DNA of 8,984 nucleotides. It comes from Clostridia bacterium. Its GTDB lineage: Bacteria; Bacillota; Clostridia; Oscillospirales; Acutalibacteraceae. The notes below the pieces were generated by a model. It saw only the letters and a program-made list of their open reading frames with translations. It was not told the origin of the DNA and made no database searches. The stretch spans positions 1 through 8,984 of the forward strand of contig JAFWRV010000073.1 in the NCBI GenBank assembly GCA_017519685.1. Direction: 5' to 3'. How positions within the stretch are numbered: the stretch's first letter is position 1; each line of letters begins with the position of its first letter. The translations under genes and the position numbers were made by a program. This document shows positions 1 to 6,277 of this stretch, in pieces.

Positions 1-1
1 C

Positions 2-244
2 AAGGAAATCGGCAGATACCTCGGCCTGCCCGATGTGCTCGTGGACAAAGTTCCGTCAGACGGACTTTGCGGACTTACGGATGAAGACAAACTCGGCTTT
101 ACTTACGCTGAGCTTGACCGTTATATCCGAACGGGTGAAATTGACAGCCCCGAAACGAAGGAAAAAATCGACCGGCTTCATAAACTTAATCTTTTCAAGC
201 TCTCGATGTTTCCCACATTCAATCCCGGAATTAAAACAATATAA
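2..244 (+). CDS. nadE: NAD+ synthetase, C-terminal fragment (5' end outside window)
   Basis: About 80 C-terminal residues of an ammonia- or glutamine-dependent NAD+ synthetase, which amidates deamido-NAD+ to NAD+ with ATP in the last step of NAD biosynthesis. The reading frame is open from the window edge and stops with TAA at 242-244. The segment KVPSDGLCGLTDEDKLGFTY followed by a D-R-Y-I-R-T-G helix is the family's conserved region, where a Pro-Ser-x-Gly-Leu loop precedes a T-D-E-D-x-L-G-F-T-Y motif near the deamido-NAD site. The end (HKLNLFKLSMFP, then a short tail) matches the usual C-terminus of clostridial NadE. An ATG inside the fragment at 35 is internal, since the homologous sequence continues upstream of it. 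Whether the full protein carries an N-terminal glutaminase domain cannot be seen here. Confidence 0.9.
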   Translation, partial: KEIGRYLGLPDVLVDKVPSDGLCGLTDEDKLGFTYAELDRYIRTGEIDSPETKEKIDRLHKLNLFKLSMFPTFNPGIKTI

Positions 245-251
245 AATTCCG

Positions 252-306
252 AAAACATATTGTTTTTATTATTTTTTTGGTGTAAGATAAAACAAATACG
301 GAGGTG
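252..306 (+). promoter_or_regulatory. Possible promoter and strong ribosome binding site for the M28 peptidase gene
   Basis: The nadE-to-peptidase gap is very AT-rich. A candidate -35 TTGTTT (260-265) lies 17 bases from a candidate -10 TAAGAT (283-288), a fair but not strong sigma-A-type match. A near-consensus Shine-Dalgarno GGAGGTG at 300-306 sits just before the ATG at 312 and fixes that start. A weak AT-only hairpin (252-257 with 261-266, only one G-C pair) followed by T-rich sequence overlaps the -35 and might act as a poor terminator for nadE. The ribosome binding site is convincing; the promoter is tentative. Confidence 0.4.
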
Positions 307-311
307 TATCT

Positions 312-1679
312 ATGAAAGAAGAAAGCAGAAAATATGCAGAAGAAGCGTATGATATCATTAATCATGCCGCTTGTGAAATCGGTTCGCGTCTGCCGGGTTC
401 CGAAAATGAAAAAAAGTTTCATGATTATATGGCGGACAAGCTCAGGGAAATCGGTATCAAACCCGTCAGCGAGGAGTTTGCGGTTTATCCGAGAGCTTCA
501 ATCGGCGGTATTCCCTACGCAGGCTGGGCAGGCGTAATTCTCTGCGTCGCGTCTTATTTTGCCAGGGCAATTCCCTATCTCTGGTTTGCCATGTGCGGAC
601 TCAGCGTTGTAACAATCATGTGGCTTATTTTCAGCGTGTTCCTTTATAAAAGATGGTTTGATATGTTCTTCAAACAGCAGGTATCCCGCAATACTGTCGG
701 CGAGCTTGTTCCCGAAGACGGTGAATATGATTATACGATAGCTCTTTCGGGTCACACCGATACCAGCTGGTGCTGGAAACATTCGGAGCACGCTTATAAA
801 TACAGAGACAAACCGGTTCTCGGTATAATCTCGACATACGGAAAAGTCGGCTTCGGCGCGATTTGCTTCTTCGTTATGGCGTTCTATTCGATTTTCCAGG
901 CCGTATATTATACCGCTCTTATGGTCTTTCAGGCAAAATGGGCAGTTATAGTACAGTACGGCGCCCAGTACGGTTATACCAGTCCCTTCGCGGATGTATA
1001 TAATGTTCTGGATAAAATCTTTTTATTCCTGCCGATAATCTGCTGCATTGGCTGCTTCTTCGTTATCATGTGGGCGGATCCCAATCCCGAGAACGCTTCA
1101 AGAGGAGCGATGGATAACGCCTCCGGTATAGCGCTCAGCTATGAAGTAATGAAATACTTCAAAGAGAATCCCGAAAAGATTCCTCCGAGATGCCGCATCA
1201 TGAATGTTTACTGCGGTTCCGAGGAAGCGGGACTCAGAGGATCTATGGCATTCACCGAGGAGCATAAGAATGACGGAATGCTGAATAACTGCTGGAACCT
1301 CAATATTGACTCCGTTGCGGACGAAGACTATTTTGAAGTTGTTATCAAGGATGACTGGCAGGGCTGCCGTTTTGACAAGGACCTTGAGAAGATGTTCAAG
1401 GACACCTTCGATGAGCTTGAAATTGTCAGCAAGACAAACGGCGCTATTCACAATCCCGTCGGCGGATGCGACAGCACCCCGATGACAAAGGCGGGCATCA
1501 AGTCCGTAACCTTCGCGGCGCAGAATCCCATTCTTACATATTATTATCACACCTGGCACGATATGCCCGACCGTTTCTCGGCGGAAACAGTCGGTACCGG
1601 TTTTGATGTTCTTCTCGGAGTTATCGACAAGATAGCGGCATTCCAGGAAGAAAACGGATTCAACGGTCCTCAGAAATAA
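312..1679 (+). CDS. Membrane-embedded M28-family zinc peptidase
   Basis: A 455-residue protein with the metal-binding pattern of M28 aminopeptidase-like zinc peptidases, which use two metal ions to remove N-terminal residues or cleave small peptides. Visible ligands: H148-T-D150, bridging D268 in A-M-D-N-A-S-G, the catalytic/metal pair E304-E305 in S-E-E-A-G-L-R-G-S, D333 in N-I-D-S, and the last His H413 in Y-H-T-W-H-D. There is no signal peptide. Hydrophobic stretches at about 70-88, 91-111, 179-205 and 236-255 suggest two membrane hairpins. The second pair lies between H148/D150 and D268, where soluble M28 enzymes have only a short loop. Basic residues after the first pair (K113, R114, K121) suggest the catalytic part faces the cytoplasm, which is inference. 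The start is fixed by GGAGGTG at 300-306. The gene stands alone on this strand and ends at the hairpin at 1694-1726. Substrate unknown. Confidence 0.85.
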   Translation: MKEESRKYAEEAYDIINHAACEIGSRLPGSENEKKFHDYMADKLREIGIKPVSEEFAVYPRASIGGIPYAGWAGVILCVASYFARAIPYLWFAMCGLSVVTIMWLIFSVFLYKRWFDMFFKQQVSRNTVGELVPEDGEYDYTIALSGHTDTSWCWKHSEHAYKYRDKPVLGIISTYGKVGFGAICFFVMAFYSIFQAVYYTALMVFQAKWAVIVQYGAQYGYTSPFADVYNVLDKIFLFLPIICCIGCFFVIMWADPNPENASRGAMDNASGIALSYEVMKYFKENPEKIPPRCRIMNVYCGSEEAGLRGSMAFTEEHKNDGMLNNCWNLNIDSVADEDYFEVVIKDDWQGCRFDKDLEKMFKDTFDELEIVSKTNGAIHNPVGGCDSTPMTKAGIKSVTFAAQNPILTYYYHTWHDMPDRFSAETVGTGFDVLLGVIDKIAAFQEENGFNGPQK

Positions 1680-1693
1680 TTATAATAAAACAA

Positions 1694-1736
1694 ACAAGCC
1701 GTATGCAGTTGCTGCATACGGCTTGTAATTTTTTTT
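1694..1736. terminator. Bidirectional intrinsic terminator between convergent genes
   Basis: A perfect 15-bp stem (1694-1708 with 1712-1726) closes a 3-base TTG loop. On the plus strand it is followed by AA and eight T (1729-1736), ending the peptidase transcript 15 bases after its stop. Read on the minus strand, the stem is followed by TTGTTTTATTAT, a serviceable U-rich tract for tex, whose stop codon (1735-1737) touches the plus-strand T-run. One element therefore probably serves both converging transcripts; the plus direction is the stronger. Confidence 0.92.
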
Positions 1737-3912
1737 ACTGCGCTTCAATCTGCGGTCTGTTCTTTTCTTTCATTGTCAGACCTATTCTGCCTTTGACGGG
1801 GTCAACGGAGAGTACCCATACCGTGACAACGTCTCCGACTTTGAGAACTTCGGAGGGATGTTTTATGTATCTGTCGGAAATCTGGGATATATGAACAAGG
1901 CCGTCTTCGTGAACGGCGATGTCAACAAACGCGCCGAAGTCGGTGACGTTTCTGACTGTGCCGCGCATTTCCATTCCGGGCTTCAGGTCTTTGATGTCCA
2001 TAACATCGGTCCTGAGCATCGGAGGGGGTAGCTCGTCACGCGGGTCGCGGCAGGGCGCGATAAGTTCCTTGACAATATCCTTGAGAGTCGGAATTCCGAC
2101 CGAAAGCTTACCTGCGACCTCGGTCTCGCCGAGTTTTTCGACTTTATCAGCGAGCTCACGGATTTTTTCTGTTCCTATATCGCTCTTTGAGAATGAAAAC
2201 AGTTCCAGAAGCTGTTCGGCCGCGGCGTAACTTTCGGGGTGAACACCCGTGTTGTCAAGCGCGTTTTTGCTTTCGGCGATTCTGAGGAAACCGGCGCACT
2301 GCTCAAACGCTTTTGCACCGAGTTTGGGAACTTTTTTGAGCTGATTTCTCGCGCTGAATTCGCCGTTTTCATCTCTGTAATCAACAATGTTTCCGGCGAT
2401 GGCGGAGTTGATTCCCGAAACTCTCGAAAGCAGGGGAGCGGAGGCGGTGTTAAGGTCAACGCCGACGGAGTTGACCGCGTCCTCAATTACGGCGTCGAGA
2501 GCGGCGTCGAGTTCTTTGGGCGGCATATCGTGCTGATACTGGCCGACTCCGATTGCCTTCGGGTCGATTTTGACAAGCTCCGCGAGCGGGTCCTGAAGGC
2601 GTCTTGCTATTGAAACCGCACTTCTGAGTGAAACATCATAATCCGGGAATTCCTTGGCGGCGAGTTTGGACGCCGAATATACCGAAGCGCCCGCTTCGCT
2701 GACAACCATATAGGAAACGTTTTCGGATATTTCGTGAAGTATTTCAGCCGCGAATATCTCGGTTTCTTTTGAAGCCGTGCCGTTTCCGATTGAAATGCAG
2801 TTGACATTGTATTTCTTGATTAAATTCTTGATAAGAGTTTTTGCCTGCTCCCTCTGAGCGTCGGAATGGGTGACATAGATTACACCGGTATCGAGCACCT
2901 TGCCGGTCTTGTCAACAACGGCAACCTTACAGCCGGTTCTGTAACCCGGGTCAAGTCCTATGACGGTCTTGCCCTTGACAGGCGGCTGAAGAAGCAGCTC
3001 CTTGGTGTTGAGCGCAAAAACTTTGATTGCGCCGGCGGCGGCGTTCTCGGTGAGCATATTGCGGATTTCACGCTCGACAGACGGCAGGATAAGACGGTTA
3101 TACGCGTCCGTTCCCGCTTCCCTGACTGCCTCCGTAGTCGGTGAGCCGAGGGGATTGAGCGTTTCAACCTTGATAACATCGAGCGCCTTGACGGGGTCGA
3201 GAGTGACGCTGACCTTGAGGAATTTTTCCTTTTCGCCTCTGTCAATCGCAAGAACTCTGTGCCCGGCGATTTTGCTGACGGGTTCGGAAAAATCATAATA
3301 CATTGTATAAACGCTTTCCGCTTCTTTGTCCGCGGCAGCGCTGTTGACCACGCCGTAAACCGTGAAAAGTTTACGGATGCGTTTTCTTATGTCCGGGTTG
3401 TCGGAAATGTTTTCGGCAATGATGTCGAGAGCGCCTTTGAGAGCGTCCTCCGCTGTTTCAACGCCTTTTTCTCCGTCAATATATTTTTCCGCGAGCTCAA
3501 GCGGAGCGGGAGAGTCAGCGTTCTGCTCATAGATTTCGTTAGCGAGCGGCTCAAGTCCTTTTTCCTTGGCGACCGACGCCCTCGTTTTTCTCTTCGGACG
3601 GAACGGTCTGTAAATATCGTCGATTTCAGTTACCGTCACCGCTTTGTCGAGTGCTTCGGAAATCTCATCCGTCAGTTTTTCCTGGGCGGCGATGAGACCT
3701 CTGACTTCTTCACGGCGCTTTTCAAGATTGCGCAGATATTCAAGGCGCTCGGCAAGTTCCCTGATAATCTGGTCATCAAGAGTACCGTGTGCCTCTTTTC
3801 TGTATCGCGCGATAAAGGGAACAGTGTTTCCCTCGTCAAGCAGTTTAACGGTGTTTTCAACCTGCCAGCGCTGAAGTTTGAATTGTTGGGTCAAGCTTTC
3901 AATTATATCCAT
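1735..3912 (-). CDS. tex: Tex, S1-domain RNA-binding transcription accessory protein
   Basis: A 725-residue full-length Tex protein, a cytoplasmic nucleic-acid-binding factor associated with transcription and related to eukaryotic Spt6. Domain order by eye: N-terminal helical region 1-310 with N-T-V-P-F-I-A-R-Y-R-K-E at 29-40; a YqgF/RNase H-like domain from about 316 with V-I-G-L-D-P-G-Y-R-T-G; the highly conserved stretch around 405-462 (E-A-G-A-S-V-Y-S-A-S-K, then R-R-L-Q-D-P-L-A-E-L-V-K-I-D-P and G-V-G-Q-Y-Q-H-D); helix-hairpin-helix repeats at about 486-545; and an S1 RNA-binding domain at 643-715 (G-T-V-R-N-V-T-D-F-G-A-F-V-D). The ATG at 3910-3912 is preceded by ACAGG, which overlaps the dnaC stop, and by only 13 bases of gap, so tex is almost certainly co-transcribed with dnaD-dnaC. 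Nothing is missing or broken. Its exact cellular role in Clostridia is not settled. Confidence 0.97.
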   Translation of the reverse strand: MDIIESLTQQFKLQRWQVENTVKLLDEGNTVPFIARYRKEAHGTLDDQIIRELAERLEYLRNLEKRREEVRGLIAAQEKLTDEISEALDKAVTVTEIDDIYRPFRPKRKTRASVAKEKGLEPLANEIYEQNADSPAPLELAEKYIDGEKGVETAEDALKGALDIIAENISDNPDIRKRIRKLFTVYGVVNSAAADKEAESVYTMYYDFSEPVSKIAGHRVLAIDRGEKEKFLKVSVTLDPVKALDVIKVETLNPLGSPTTEAVREAGTDAYNRLILPSVEREIRNMLTENAAAGAIKVFALNTKELLLQPPVKGKTVIGLDPGYRTGCKVAVVDKTGKVLDTGVIYVTHSDAQREQAKTLIKNLIKKYNVNCISIGNGTASKETEIFAAEILHEISENVSYMVVSEAGASVYSASKLAAKEFPDYDVSLRSAVSIARRLQDPLAELVKIDPKAIGVGQYQHDMPPKELDAALDAVIEDAVNSVGVDLNTASAPLLSRVSGINSAIAGNIVDYRDENGEFSARNQLKKVPKLGAKAFEQCAGFLRIAESKNALDNTGVHPESYAAAEQLLELFSFSKSDIGTEKIRELADKVEKLGETEVAGKLSVGIPTLKDIVKELIAPCRDPRDELPPPMLRTDVMDIKDLKPGMEMRGTVRNVTDFGAFVDIAVHEDGLVHISQISDRYIKHPSEVLKVGDVVTVWVLSVDPVKGRIGLTMKEKNRPQIEAQ

Positions 3913-3925
3913 AATAATTTACCTG

Positions 3926-4906
3926 TTATTCCTGAGATTTGATTTGCCTTATATCTCTGCCCATAAAATAGAGCGAGGTATAATTGCCGATTATACGCGA
4001 GGTGATACGCGCGGTATATTTCGCTTCAAGTTCCCTGTCTGTCAGGTTTGTACTGATGATGACGGGCTTTGATGTGTTTATTCTTGTATTGATAATATTA
4101 TATACCACGGTCAGCGTGAACTGTGTCGCGAACTCGCTTCCGAGGTCGTCGATAATGAGCAGGTCGCAGCTGAGCAGTTTGTTTTCGGCGGCTCCGCTGT
4201 TATTGCCGCCGAATTTTTCTCTCTCAACCTCGGAGAGAAGATTCTGCGCGGAACCGTAAACCACATTGAAACCGCTTCTTGCCGCGACATTCGCGATTGC
4301 GAGTGACAGATGTGTTTTACCGAGCCCCGTTTCGCCTCTCATATAAAGAGAGCCCGAGTCTGTTCCGAAATCCTCTGCGTAGCACTTGCAGTATTCAAAG
4401 ATTTCGCTCATCTTTTCCCTCGGAGAAATGCCGTATGTCGCATCGGGCTCCTCGGGATAATAGTCAAGTCTGAAATTGTCAAAAGTGCATTTTCCGGCGG
4501 GAGAAACCCTCTCAAGATCCTCAAGAGTGAGCCTGTCGAGCAGTTCTTTTCTGCACGAGCAAAAATATCCGCCGACATAACCGGTGTCGCCGCATTTTTT
4601 GCAGAAATAGGGCGTATCAAGATAATCCGCGGGGTAGCCGCTGTTTACCAGCGCCGTTCTGATATATTCCTGAGTTTTTAAATTTATATCGGCAAGGTCC
4701 TCAATGTATTTCTGAGCATCCTTGCCCATGCCGAAAGCTTTTGCGACCGCAAGGCCGGATTCAGCCATCTGCGCCTCATACTTCGGAATATCGGGTATCT
4801 TTGCCGCAACCTCTCTGTGACGCTTCTCGCGCTCGGTTTCGGCTTTGCTTCGCCGCGCGTCTATAACTTCGTCGGCATACATAAGATTTTCTTTCGTGTA
4901 GCTCAT
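3926..4906 (-). CDS. dnaC: DnaC/DnaI-like replicative helicase loader ATPase
   Basis: A 326-residue AAA+ ATPase of the DnaC/DnaI type, which loads the replicative helicase onto DNA at the origin or at restarted forks. The N-terminal third is a charged helical region, followed by a four-cysteine zinc-binding motif, C102-x2-C105-x10-C116-x-C118, as in DnaI. The ATPase core has Walker A G191-E-T-G-L-G-K-T198, Walker B L-L-I-I-D253-D254-L-G, sensor 1 S-T-N287 and a likely arginine finger at R300/R304 in Y-T-A-R-I-T-S-R-I. Length fits the family. The IstB transposase helper shares the core, but the N-terminal zinc motif and the neighbouring dnaD favour a replication role. The ATG overlaps the dnaD stop (ATGA at 4903-4906), and AGAAGGG within the dnaD 3' end provides a ribosome binding site, implying translational coupling. 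Confidence 0.93.
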   Translation of the reverse strand: MSYTKENLMYADEVIDARRSKAETEREKRHREVAAKIPDIPKYEAQMAESGLAVAKAFGMGKDAQKYIEDLADINLKTQEYIRTALVNSGYPADYLDTPYFCKKCGDTGYVGGYFCSCRKELLDRLTLEDLERVSPAGKCTFDNFRLDYYPEEPDATYGISPREKMSEIFEYCKCYAEDFGTDSGSLYMRGETGLGKTHLSLAIANVAARSGFNVVYGSAQNLLSEVEREKFGGNNSGAAENKLLSCDLLIIDDLGSEFATQFTLTVVYNIINTRINTSKPVIISTNLTDRELEAKYTARITSRIIGNYTSLYFMGRDIRQIKSQE

Positions 4907-5910
4907 TTGTCACCCTTCTTTTTGTAAGTGAGCTTTTCTTTGATTGCTTTCTCCGTGTGTTCATCAAGGTTATATGAAGTTTTGCCGGAGAACGAATCCG
5001 CTTTTTTCTTTGCGTCGGAGGATACCTTTTCGCTCGCCTCAACCTCCGCCGGTGTTTTCAGTTTGCTGTTATACCAGCCGATGAGAATTTTTTCCATATA
5101 GGCAAGACTGAGTTTTCCGGTACGCTCCGCCATTCTTTCGTAAGCGAGATATATCATATCGAAACTCATATTCAGTCCGTTTATCCAGTATTCGAGTTTC
5201 TTTGACTGCAACGATGTGGGTTTGGGGTTATTGAGACCTGCCGCGGCGGCAAGTTTTTTCCACATTGCGTTTACTCTGTCAAGGGAGGCGATTTTTTCCG
5301 CCGCCTTGTCAATGGTATCTATTTCCTGTTCGCTCCAGTCTTTGCCCGCCGCTTCGATATAGGAAAATCCCGTTTTGTTCACGCTGACGCAGTAGTCAAC
5401 GAGCATAAAGATAACATCGGCAGGCAGTCCGAATGTGTCGTGAAGTATAAGGAATGTACTCTGCCCGTCATATCCGATTGTCTTGCCGAGCTTTTTCTGA
5501 AGTTCCGAAAAAAGAGAGCGGATTTCCGCGGACTCTTCCATCCTCGCGGCGATTACCGACGCGCTCGGACGGGAATATTCAACCGCGGGTTTTACTTCCG
5601 GTTTCTTTTCTTTTTCGGGCGCGGGGGAGGGAATATATTTTTCCGGAGCGGATGAATTCTTTTCGCACGGCTCCAGAATACCCATAAGAGTCCAGTATTG
5701 CAGACAGTCTTCCACATCGCTTACGCTGAGTTTCAGCATTTCGGCAATCTGCTTTTCGTCAAGTTTACCGGGAGCTTTGCCGAGAATCAGCAAAAGAACT
5801 TTTATCTGCTCTCCCGAAGCGAGTCTCAGGTGATTGCTGACTATGCTCTGCGGAACCGCAAACGTACTGTTCATACAGGTACTGTTTACCTTGTAGGTCA
5901 ATTTTATCAC
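4903..5910 (-). CDS. dnaD: DnaD-domain primosomal protein
   Basis: A 335-residue DnaD/DnaB-like replication initiation protein, expected to act with DnaA and the DnaI-type loader to remodel DNA and bring in the helicase. Residues about 17-80 form a DDBH1-type winged-helix region (F-A-V-P-Q-S-I-V, then L-R-L-A-S-G-E-Q-I-K-V-L-L). A Pro/Glu/Lys-rich linker spans about 84-112. Two DDBH2 (DnaD C-terminal) domains follow, each ending in the family's Tyr-x3-Ile/Ala-x3-Trp signature: Y184...W192 and Y271-M-E-K-I-L-I-G-W279. The C-terminus is Lys-rich. The listed start is a GTG (5908-5910). A TTG three codons on (5899-5901) is a good alternative, because homologues tend to begin with a Met-x-Tyr-x-Val-Asn-like segment just there (L-T-Y-K-V-N) and AAAGAG lies a suitable distance before it. 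First gene of the dnaD-dnaC-tex run; it ends in a 4-base overlap with dnaC. Confidence 0.92.
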   Translation of the reverse strand: MIKLTYKVNSTCMNSTFAVPQSIVSNHLRLASGEQIKVLLLILGKAPGKLDEKQIAEMLKLSVSDVEDCLQYWTLMGILEPCEKNSSAPEKYIPSPAPEKEKKPEVKPAVEYSRPSASVIAARMEESAEIRSLFSELQKKLGKTIGYDGQSTFLILHDTFGLPADVIFMLVDYCVSVNKTGFSYIEAAGKDWSEQEIDTIDKAAEKIASLDRVNAMWKKLAAAAGLNNPKPTSLQSKKLEYWINGLNMSFDMIYLAYERMAERTGKLSLAYMEKILIGWYNSKLKTPAEVEASEKVSSDAKKKADSFSGKTSYNLDEHTEKAIKEKLTYKKKGDK

Positions 5911-5919
5911 TCTTTACAG

Positions 5920-5951
5920 AAAGTATTATAGTAACCAGCTAAAGTATTATA
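5920..5951 (-). promoter_or_regulatory. Likely promoter region of dnaD-dnaC-tex with repeated TATAAT element
   Basis: Two perfect TATAAT hexamers, read on the minus strand, lie at 5930-5925 and 5951-5946. Each is inside an identical 11-bp direct repeat (5920-5930 and 5941-5951 on the plus strand) exactly 21 bases apart. The surrounding DNA is extremely AT-rich. Neither has a good TTGACA-like -35 at 17 bases; TTTAAT at 5974-5969 is the best partner for the outer copy. Use of the inner element would put transcription start around 5918, giving a leader of under 20 bases to the GTG or TTG start. The outer one would give a leader near 30 bases. Which is used cannot be told from sequence. Confidence 0.45.
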
Positions 5952-6001
5952 TCATAATAATAATTAAAATTAAAACCATTTTATTAAGTTTTACATTATG
6001 T

Positions 6002-6027
6002 AAAAAAAACCACAATCTGTTGTGGTT
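6002..6027 (-). terminator. Intrinsic terminator, minus strand (distal of two)
   Basis: A perfect 8-bp stem, 6008-6015 with 6020-6027, around a 4-base loop. On the minus strand it is followed without a break by T-rich sequence: the plus strand has eight A at 6002-6009, two of them in the stem. This is a textbook factor-independent terminator that would stop leftward transcription from the oxidoreductase operon just before the dnaD promoter. Confidence 0.85.
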
Positions 6028-6066
6028 AAGCGAAAAACCGGTCACAAAAGAATTAGTCAAATTGTG

Positions 6067-6104
6067 AAAAAGGAGCTGCGCAAAACAGAATTTTGCACAG
6101 CTCC
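6067..6104 (-). terminator. Intrinsic terminator, minus strand (proximal of two)
   Basis: A long hairpin: 7 bp (6072-6078 with 6098-6104), one C-A mismatch (6079/6097), then 6 bp (6080-6085 with 6091-6096), loop 6086-6090. On the minus strand the stem is followed by five T (6071-6067) and then CACAATTTG, so the U-tract is shorter than that of the distal terminator. It lies about 175 bases after the oxidoreductase stop. A further weak 6-bp hairpin (6042-6047 with 6062-6067) sits between the two terminators. Confidence 0.75.
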
Positions 6105-6277
6105 GGGTTTTATGAGCCGGGACATAAAAATGAAAAAGCAAAATCAGTTGTTTCGGGAGAAATCCCGTTTACCTGACATCCTGAAACAATCAGGTATTCT
6201 GTTCGTTTGCCGGTCCGACGGCTGTATTTCACAACATTAAAAAACGGTATAGGCGCCGACAGAAAAACATGCAAATA
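6105..6277 (-). other. Non-coding, potentially structured segment downstream of the oxidoreductase gene
   Basis: This part of the 367-base dnaD-to-oxidoreductase gap has no credible gene. Inverted repeats cluster at 6148-6195 and compete with each other. 6148-6157 can pair with 6180-6189 (10 bp including one G-U). 6154-6158 can pair with 6163-6167 around a 4-base loop. 6180-6184 can pair with 6190-6194, and 6171-6176 with 6190-6195. A possible minus-strand promoter, TTGCAT (6274-6269) with 17-base spacing to TATACC (6251-6246), starts just past the oxidoreductase stop codon. The segment is therefore either the structured 3' untranslated end of that mRNA or a separate small RNA of roughly 175-240 bases ending at the terminators. 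I recognise no known riboswitch or RNA family. Confidence 0.3.

Noticed and set aside
252..278. AT-rich hairpin followed by a T-run after nadE
   Set aside because: The 6-bp stem has one G-C pair and a 3-base loop, so it is too weak to list as a terminator in its own right; it is mentioned with the promoter region it overlaps.
1098..1559. 153-codon open frame on the minus strand, antisense to the M28 peptidase
   Set aside because: It covers the conserved metal-binding part of the peptidase gene on the other strand and shows no independent start signal or known motif.
3259..3942. 227-codon open frame on the plus strand, antisense to tex
   Set aside because: It lies fully opposite a strongly conserved gene, has no ribosome binding site or recognisable domain, and is explained by codon bias of tex in the mirrored frame.
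5947..6141. 64-codon open frame on the minus strand in the intergenic region
   Set aside because: It passes through both minus-strand terminators, so it would rarely be transcribed whole; its hydrophobic end comes from AT-rich promoter DNA.
6008..6195. Cluster of hairpins considered as a CRISPR remnant or repeated intergenic element
   Set aside because: The hairpins differ in sequence and spacing, with no repeated unit; terminators and competing stems explain them better.
6022..6240. 72-codon open frame on the plus strand in the intergenic region
   Set aside because: It starts without a ribosome binding site inside a terminator stem, runs through the hairpin repeats, and its translation shows no family features.
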